A stretch of DNA of 9,975 nucleotides, from assembly GCA_025965815.1 (NCBI GenBank), contig JAOPWF010000141.1, positions 1 through 9,975 on the forward strand, written 5' to 3'. Numbering within the stretch: the first letter of the stretch is position 1; each line of letters starts with the position of its first letter. The position numbers and the translations under genes are program-made. The notes beneath the pieces are model-generated. The model saw nothing but the letters and a program-made list of their open reading frames with translations, was not told the DNA's origin and did not search any database. Of the stretch, positions 6,645-9,975 are shown one piece after another. The stretch is from Mycobacterium sp. Lineage in GTDB: Bacteria > Actinomycetota > Actinomycetes > Mycobacteriales > Mycobacteriaceae.

Positions 6645-7316
6645 TCAAACCTCACGGCTGCCGGTGTCGACGCGCTCGTGCGCGCTGAGCAGCAACTGGT
6701 CGTAGGTGGACCGGTGCGGCAGCGACTCGTCGTAGGTCAACGCCAGGAACTCGGCGGCGAGTTGCTCGGCGAGCAGCCGCAGCTTGACGTTGGTCTCTTG
6801 CGACCGCCAGCGCAGCACTTCGAACGCCGTGTCGGCAGAGATCCGGTAAATCAGCATCAGCATGCCCTTCGCCTGCTCGATGGCCGCGCGGTGCTCGGCG
6901 ATCTCGGCAACCGCGGCGGTGACGAGTTCCTCGCGTTCCCGGGGTGAGCGGGTGACGTCGACATAGAGGCCGTGGGTGCCGATCACGACGCCGCTCTCGT
7001 CGTTGAGCTGGTCACCGACCACCACGACGTCGTGAATGCGTTCGTGGATGTCGATGATCCGGTGGCGGGTGCTGAAAGGCCGGTGCGTGCGGCGAATCTC
7101 GTCGAGGGTGGCGGCCACGTGCTGGTAATCGTCCGGGTGCTTGTGCGAGAGCACGAGTTCGGTGGTCGGCGTGATGCTTCCCGGTTCGTAGCCGTGCATC
7201 TGCTGCACCTGCGCAGACCATTCCCAACGCTCGTCGGCGAAGTAGAAGCGAAACCACCCGACACCGCGCGGCTCACCTTCGGCCGGCGCCCCCTCCAACG
7301 GTTCCTCAGCGGTCAC
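6645..7316 (-). CDS. PAS-ANTAR domain regulator
   Basis: This 223-aa protein is a predicted signal-responsive RNA-binding antiterminator. A PAS_3-like sensor domain covers about residues 18-122 (WFRFYFADERWEWSAQVQQM and HKHPDD at 58-63). An ANTAR domain covers about 136-190 (HRAAIEQAKGMLML, then ISADTAFEVLRW). ANTAR domains bind paired-hairpin RNAs and stop premature termination; PAS-ANTAR proteins are common in mycobacteria. No PAS ligand can be inferred. I chose the GTG at 7316, preceded by AGGGAA 9 nt upstream. An ATG at 7397 would add 27 residues, but those use AT-rich codons (ATT, TTT, TGT, TAT, TTG) unlike the rest and lack a clear ribosome binding site. The Shine-Dalgarno lies in a hairpin, so translation may be controlled. 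The nearest gene upstream is the decarboxylase, 137 nt away. Confidence 0.85.
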   Translation of the reverse strand: MTAEEPLEGAPAEGEPRGVGWFRFYFADERWEWSAQVQQMHGYEPGSITPTTELVLSHKHPDDYQHVAATLDEIRRTHRPFSTRHRIIDIHERIHDVVVVGDQLNDESGVVIGTHGLYVDVTRSPREREELVTAAVAEIAEHRAAIEQAKGMLMLIYRISADTAFEVLRWRSQETNVKLRLLAEQLAAEFLALTYDESLPHRSTYDQLLLSAHERVDTGSREV

Positions 7317-7324
7317 CGAGCAGC

Positions 7325-7343
7325 GTTCCCTCGCGTCGGGAAC
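7325..7343 (-). promoter_or_regulatory. Hairpin enclosing the ribosome binding site of the PAS-ANTAR gene
   Basis: On the minus strand GTTCCC (7343-7338) pairs perfectly with GGGAAC (7330-7325) around the 7-nt loop GACGCGA. The Shine-Dalgarno AGGGAA (7331-7326) lies almost entirely in the 3' arm, 9 nt before the GTG at 7316. If the hairpin forms in the mRNA it would hide the ribosome binding site, so it is a candidate translational switch. Confidence 0.45.
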
Positions 7344-7418
7344 TGGGCCGGACAGCAAATAAGCACACAGAGGGACTCCATCGCCAAAAATGGTCATCAG
7401 GCGTGGTTCTCAGCCCGC

Positions 7419-7440
7419 TGGTGTCGACACCATACTAAAA
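7419..7440 (-). promoter_or_regulatory. 14-bp palindrome next to a possible -10 element
   Basis: TGGTGTCGACACCA (7419-7432) is a perfect palindrome in the 137-nt gap between the decarboxylase stop and the PAS-ANTAR start. Directly upstream on the minus strand, 7440-7433 reads TTTTAGTA, and TAGTAT would serve as a passable -10 for the PAS-ANTAR gene. The palindrome could be an operator overlapping the transcription start. The alternative is a simple terminator for the decarboxylase gene, though no U-run follows. Confidence 0.35.
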
Positions 7441-7453
7441 GCGCTCAGGCCGG

Positions 7454-8914
7454 TCAGGCGACTGCGCGGATTTCCTGCAGTGTCGGATCGGTGGGGTCGG
7501 GCACCGTCATGCCGGCAACGAGACCGGACCGGAGGTAGTCGATTACGGCATTGTTGAGCAGTTCGCCGGGGACGACGGCGGGGATGCCCGGCGGATACGG
7601 AGTGATCTGTTCGGCGGCGATGCGTCCGGCCGCCCGGTCGGCGGGCACCATCTCGGTCGGGCCGAAAAACGCGTCGCGGGGGAGTCGGACCGACTCGAGT
7701 TGCAGCTCTTCTGGTGCCGGCAGGCGGATGGCCGGCGGGGAATCGAAGTCGGTCGCGGCTTTGCGCCACCACCACAGCGCGTCCAGCAGGCGTTCGGTGG
7801 TCTCTTTGTTGTCGGCGTAGGTCAGCGTCGCCAGGATGCGGCGATGGTCGGACATGCCGACGTCGATCTGGCGGTGTTCGCGCAGCCAGTCCGCCGCCTG
7901 ATAGCCCGATGTGCCGGTTCCGGTGACATCCAGCAGTACCTGCATGCGATCCAGATCGTGCGATGCCTGCACGCCGAGCAGTTCGTCGTCGAGCACCTCC
8001 ACGTCAGGGATCAGCTCCAGGTCCTCACGCAGCTGGACGGCCAGATTCAAAGCGCCGCCGAGTAATTCGCGGCCATGCTCGACCATCTGACGTCGCCAGC
8101 CGTCCAGCGCCGCGTACACCATCACATTCGGGCTCGTCGTCATCAGCAGGTCCGCGCAGGCCGACAGCCGGGCCGGGTCGACGAGGTCGCCCTGCAGGTG
8201 GAAGACCGAGCCTTGCTCGAATCTGGCGCCCATCTTGTGCACGCCGACCACGCAGACGTCGGCGCCGGCGTCCATCGCCCACGTCGGAAGGTCCTCGTGG
8301 AACGGCAGATGCGCTCCCCAGGCTTCATCGACGATCAACGGCTTGCCGCGCTGGTGGCAGATCTCGGCGATTCGCACCAGGTCAGCGCACGTGCCGTACG
8401 GGCTCGGGCTGACGATCAGCGCACCCGCCGCGTCCGGATACCGCTCCCACGCCGCGCGCACCTGCTCGGGTGACGGCGGGTGGGAGAAATGCCGGTCGGC
8501 GTCCCAGCGCGGGGTGATCCAGCGCGGCTGCACACCGGAGAGGATCAGCCCGGCCACCGCCGACTTGTGGCTGTCGCGGCCGAGTAACAAGCCGCCGTCG
8601 GAGCCGCCGGCCACCGCCAGCATGGCCGCCTTCACCGACAGTGAGCTGCCGCAGGTGGAGAAGAAGGCGGCGTCCGCCCCGACGGCCTCGGCCATCAGCT
8701 CTTCGGCGCGGGCCAGATACCTGCCACGCGAACGCCGGTCGTCCAGCCCGCCATGGGCAAGGATGTCGTCGCGGAATGGTTCGGTGCCCAGCGTCGCCAG
8801 CACGCGTGGGTCGGCTCCGCGGCCCTGCCGATGCCCTGGCGGTGTGTATCCGTAGCGCTCGCGGCGGCGGTAGTCGGTCAGGGCGTCAAGGATCGGCGCT
8901 TCGCCTTGGTCCAT
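7454..8914 (-). CDS. Orn/Lys/Arg decarboxylase-family PLP enzyme
   Basis: This 486-aa protein is a pyridoxal-phosphate enzyme of the Orn/Lys/Arg decarboxylase major-domain family, expected to decarboxylate a basic amino acid to a polyamine such as cadaverine or putrescine. Visible motifs are YTPPGH (23-28), the phosphate-side GRDSHKSAVAGLILSG (112-127, H116), and VDEAWGAHLPFH (195-206) with the cofactor-binding D196. VHKMGARFEQGSVFHL (225-240) carries the Schiff-base lysine K227. PYPPGIPAVVPGE (439-451) is the C-terminal signature. Length matches short biosynthetic-type members. The frame is open up to 9106, but that extension would run back over the dehydrogenase gene in another frame. The ATG at 8914, 35 nt after that gene's stop, is the sensible start even though its ribosome binding site is weak. 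Substrate is not predictable from these motifs. Co-transcription with the dehydrogenase is likely. Confidence 0.9.
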   Translation of the reverse strand: MDQGEAPILDALTDYRRRERYGYTPPGHRQGRGADPRVLATLGTEPFRDDILAHGGLDDRRSRGRYLARAEELMAEAVGADAAFFSTCGSSLSVKAAMLAVAGGSDGGLLLGRDSHKSAVAGLILSGVQPRWITPRWDADRHFSHPPSPEQVRAAWERYPDAAGALIVSPSPYGTCADLVRIAEICHQRGKPLIVDEAWGAHLPFHEDLPTWAMDAGADVCVVGVHKMGARFEQGSVFHLQGDLVDPARLSACADLLMTTSPNVMVYAALDGWRRQMVEHGRELLGGALNLAVQLREDLELIPDVEVLDDELLGVQASHDLDRMQVLLDVTGTGTSGYQAADWLREHRQIDVGMSDHRRILATLTYADNKETTERLLDALWWWRKAATDFDSPPAIRLPAPEELQLESVRLPRDAFFGPTEMVPADRAAGRIAAEQITPYPPGIPAVVPGELLNNAVIDYLRSGLVAGMTVPDPTDPTLQEIRAVA

Positions 8915-8949
8915 GGGCGCGGAGTACCCGCGGAAAGGGGGATCAACCG

Positions 8950-9975
8950 CTACGGCTTGAGCACCACCTTCACCATGCCGTCCTGTTTCTTCTGGAACAT
9001 CTCGTAGGCCCGGGGTGCTTCGCTCAAGGGCAGCCGGTGGGTGGCGAACTGCTCGACACCGAGCGGATCCTCTGCCGTCAGCAGCGGCATGATGTCCGGG
9101 ATCCACCGCTTCACATTCGCCTGCCCCATGCGCAGCTGAATCTGCTTGTCGAACATCATCATCATGTTCATCGGGTCGGCGGCGCCGCCGTAGACGCCGA
9201 TGATCGAGACGGTCCCGCCCCGGCGCACGATGGAGATCGCCGAATGCAGGGCGGCCAACCGGTCGACACCGGCGTTGCGCATGACGGCGCGCCCGATCGG
9301 CGCAGGTAGGAAGCCGGCCGCCGTCTGCGCGACCTCCGCGATCGGCGAGCCGTGTGCCTCCATGCCGACGGCGTCGATCACCGAGTCGGCGCCGCGGCCG
9401 TCGGTCAGGTCAGCCACGACGGACTCCGCATCGGTCTGGTTGAGGTCGATCACCTCGGCGCAGTACGGCCGGGCGCGGTCCAGCCGCTCGGGTACCAGGT
9501 CGACACCGACGACACGGCAATCCTTCCGGTGTGCGGCGATCCGGCACGCCATCGACCCGATCGGTCCCAGGCCGAGCACGACCAGTGTTCCGCCGTTAGG
9601 GACGTCGGCGTACTGGACGGCCTGCCAGGCGGTGGGCAGCACATCGGACAGGTAGACGTAGCGTTCGTCTGGACCGTCGTCGGGAACCTTGATGTGGGTG
9701 TACTGAGCCTGCGGCACCCGCAGGTACTCGGCCTGGCCACCGGCGACCTCGCCGTAGAGCTTCGAAAAGCCGAACAACGCGGCGCCGGTGCCCTGGTCGC
9801 GATTCTGCGTTGTCTCGCACTGGCTCTGCAGGCCGTGGTTGCACATGAAGCAGTGTCCGCAGGAGATGTTGAACGGAATGACGACGCGGTCGCCCACTTT
9901 GAGGTCACCGGCTTGGCCACCGACCTCCTCGACAACGCCCATCGGCTCGTGACCCAGGATGTCCCCGCTGCCCAT
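8950..9975 (-). CDS. Zinc-dependent alcohol/formaldehyde dehydrogenase (5' end cut by the window)
   Basis: The visible 341 residues belong to the medium-chain dehydrogenase/reductase superfamily and look like the formaldehyde-dehydrogenase-like zinc alcohol dehydrogenases. GHEPMGVVEEVG (8-19) is the zinc-ADH signature. The four cysteines of the structural zinc are C39, C42, C45 and C53 (CGHCFMCNHGLQSQC). The Rossmann motif GLGPIG (135-140) and the acidic D159 at the end of the second strand indicate NAD. D111 (SDVLPTAW) lies where the family has a catalytic-zinc ligand. The Met at 9975 is internal: about 55-60 residues, including the first catalytic-zinc Cys, should lie beyond the edge. The gene ends with TAG at 8950, 35 nt before the decarboxylase start, which suggests one transcript. 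It may oxidise an alcohol or aldehyde; the exact substrate is unknown. Confidence 0.9.
   Translation of the reverse strand: MGSGDILGHEPMGVVEEVGGQAGDLKVGDRVVIPFNISCGHCFMCNHGLQSQCETTQNRDQGTGAALFGFSKLYGEVAGGQAEYLRVPQAQYTHIKVPDDGPDERYVYLSDVLPTAWQAVQYADVPNGGTLVVLGLGPIGSMACRIAAHRKDCRVVGVDLVPERLDRARPYCAEVIDLNQTDAESVVADLTDGRGADSVIDAVGMEAHGSPIAEVAQTAAGFLPAPIGRAVMRNAGVDRLAALHSAISIVRRGGTVSIIGVYGGAADPMNMMMMFDKQIQLRMGQANVKRWIPDIMPLLTAEDPLGVEQFATHRLPLSEAPRAYEMFQKKQDGMVKVVLKP

Noticed and set aside
7317..7397. N-terminal 27-residue extension of the PAS-ANTAR protein from the ATG at 7397
   Set aside because: Its codons are AT-rich and unlike the rest of the gene, no good ribosome binding site precedes it, and GTG at 7316 has one. 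It remains possible.
8915..9106. N-terminal 64-residue extension of the decarboxylase
   Set aside because: It lies mostly inside the dehydrogenase gene in another frame, has low-complexity composition, and precedes the Met where family similarity begins.
1..9975. CRISPR arrays, insertion sequences, tRNA or phage attachment sites
   Set aside because: No regularly spaced repeats, transposase motifs, terminal repeats or cloverleaf-like segments were seen on either strand.

Overview
The window is GC-rich, densely coded DNA with third-position GC bias. The gene content points to Mycobacterium or a close relative such as Mycolicibacterium: a TIGR00027/LCM-type methyltransferase of the kind mycobacteria carry in many copies, a membrane-anchored class III nucleotide cyclase, and a PAS-ANTAR regulator. 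The genus assignment is inferred from gene families, because no rRNA or other marker is present. I see no tRNA, rRNA, CRISPR array, insertion sequence or phage gene.

Layout. Positions 91-1875 hold two plus-strand genes: the SAM-dependent methyltransferase and, 42 nt later, the cyclase. The cyclase converges on a small minus-strand ABM-type monooxygenase (1872-2204), and the two stop codons interlock. That gene is divergent from a MarR-type repressor (2269-2742). The 64 nt between them carry a long inverted repeat that looks like a shared operator. The MarR gene overlaps the end of a minus-strand operon by 40 nt.

That operon (6467 down to 2703) is the most interesting part of the window. It has four genes joined by three 4-nt start/stop overlaps: a 615-aa polytopic membrane protein, a 56-aa single-pass membrane protein with a GTG start, a cupredoxin-like lipoprotein with a TTG start, and a 448-aa polytopic membrane protein. 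The 615-aa protein contains helix-hairpin repeats, two of which carry an Asp-x3-His-x13/14-His motif, and ends in an extracytoplasmic domain resembling FixH/YtkA. Together with the His-rich cupredoxin-like lipoprotein, this suggests an uncharacterised envelope system that binds a metal, most likely copper. The function is inference; the overlaps, motifs and membrane topology are visible in the sequence.

From 6645 to the right edge all genes are on the minus strand. They are a PAS-ANTAR regulator (its ribosome-binding site lies in a hairpin), a fold-type III-like Orn/Lys/Arg decarboxylase, and a zinc-dependent alcohol/formaldehyde dehydrogenase cut by the window edge. The last two are probably co-transcribed. 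No gene-free stretch exceeds about 180 nt.
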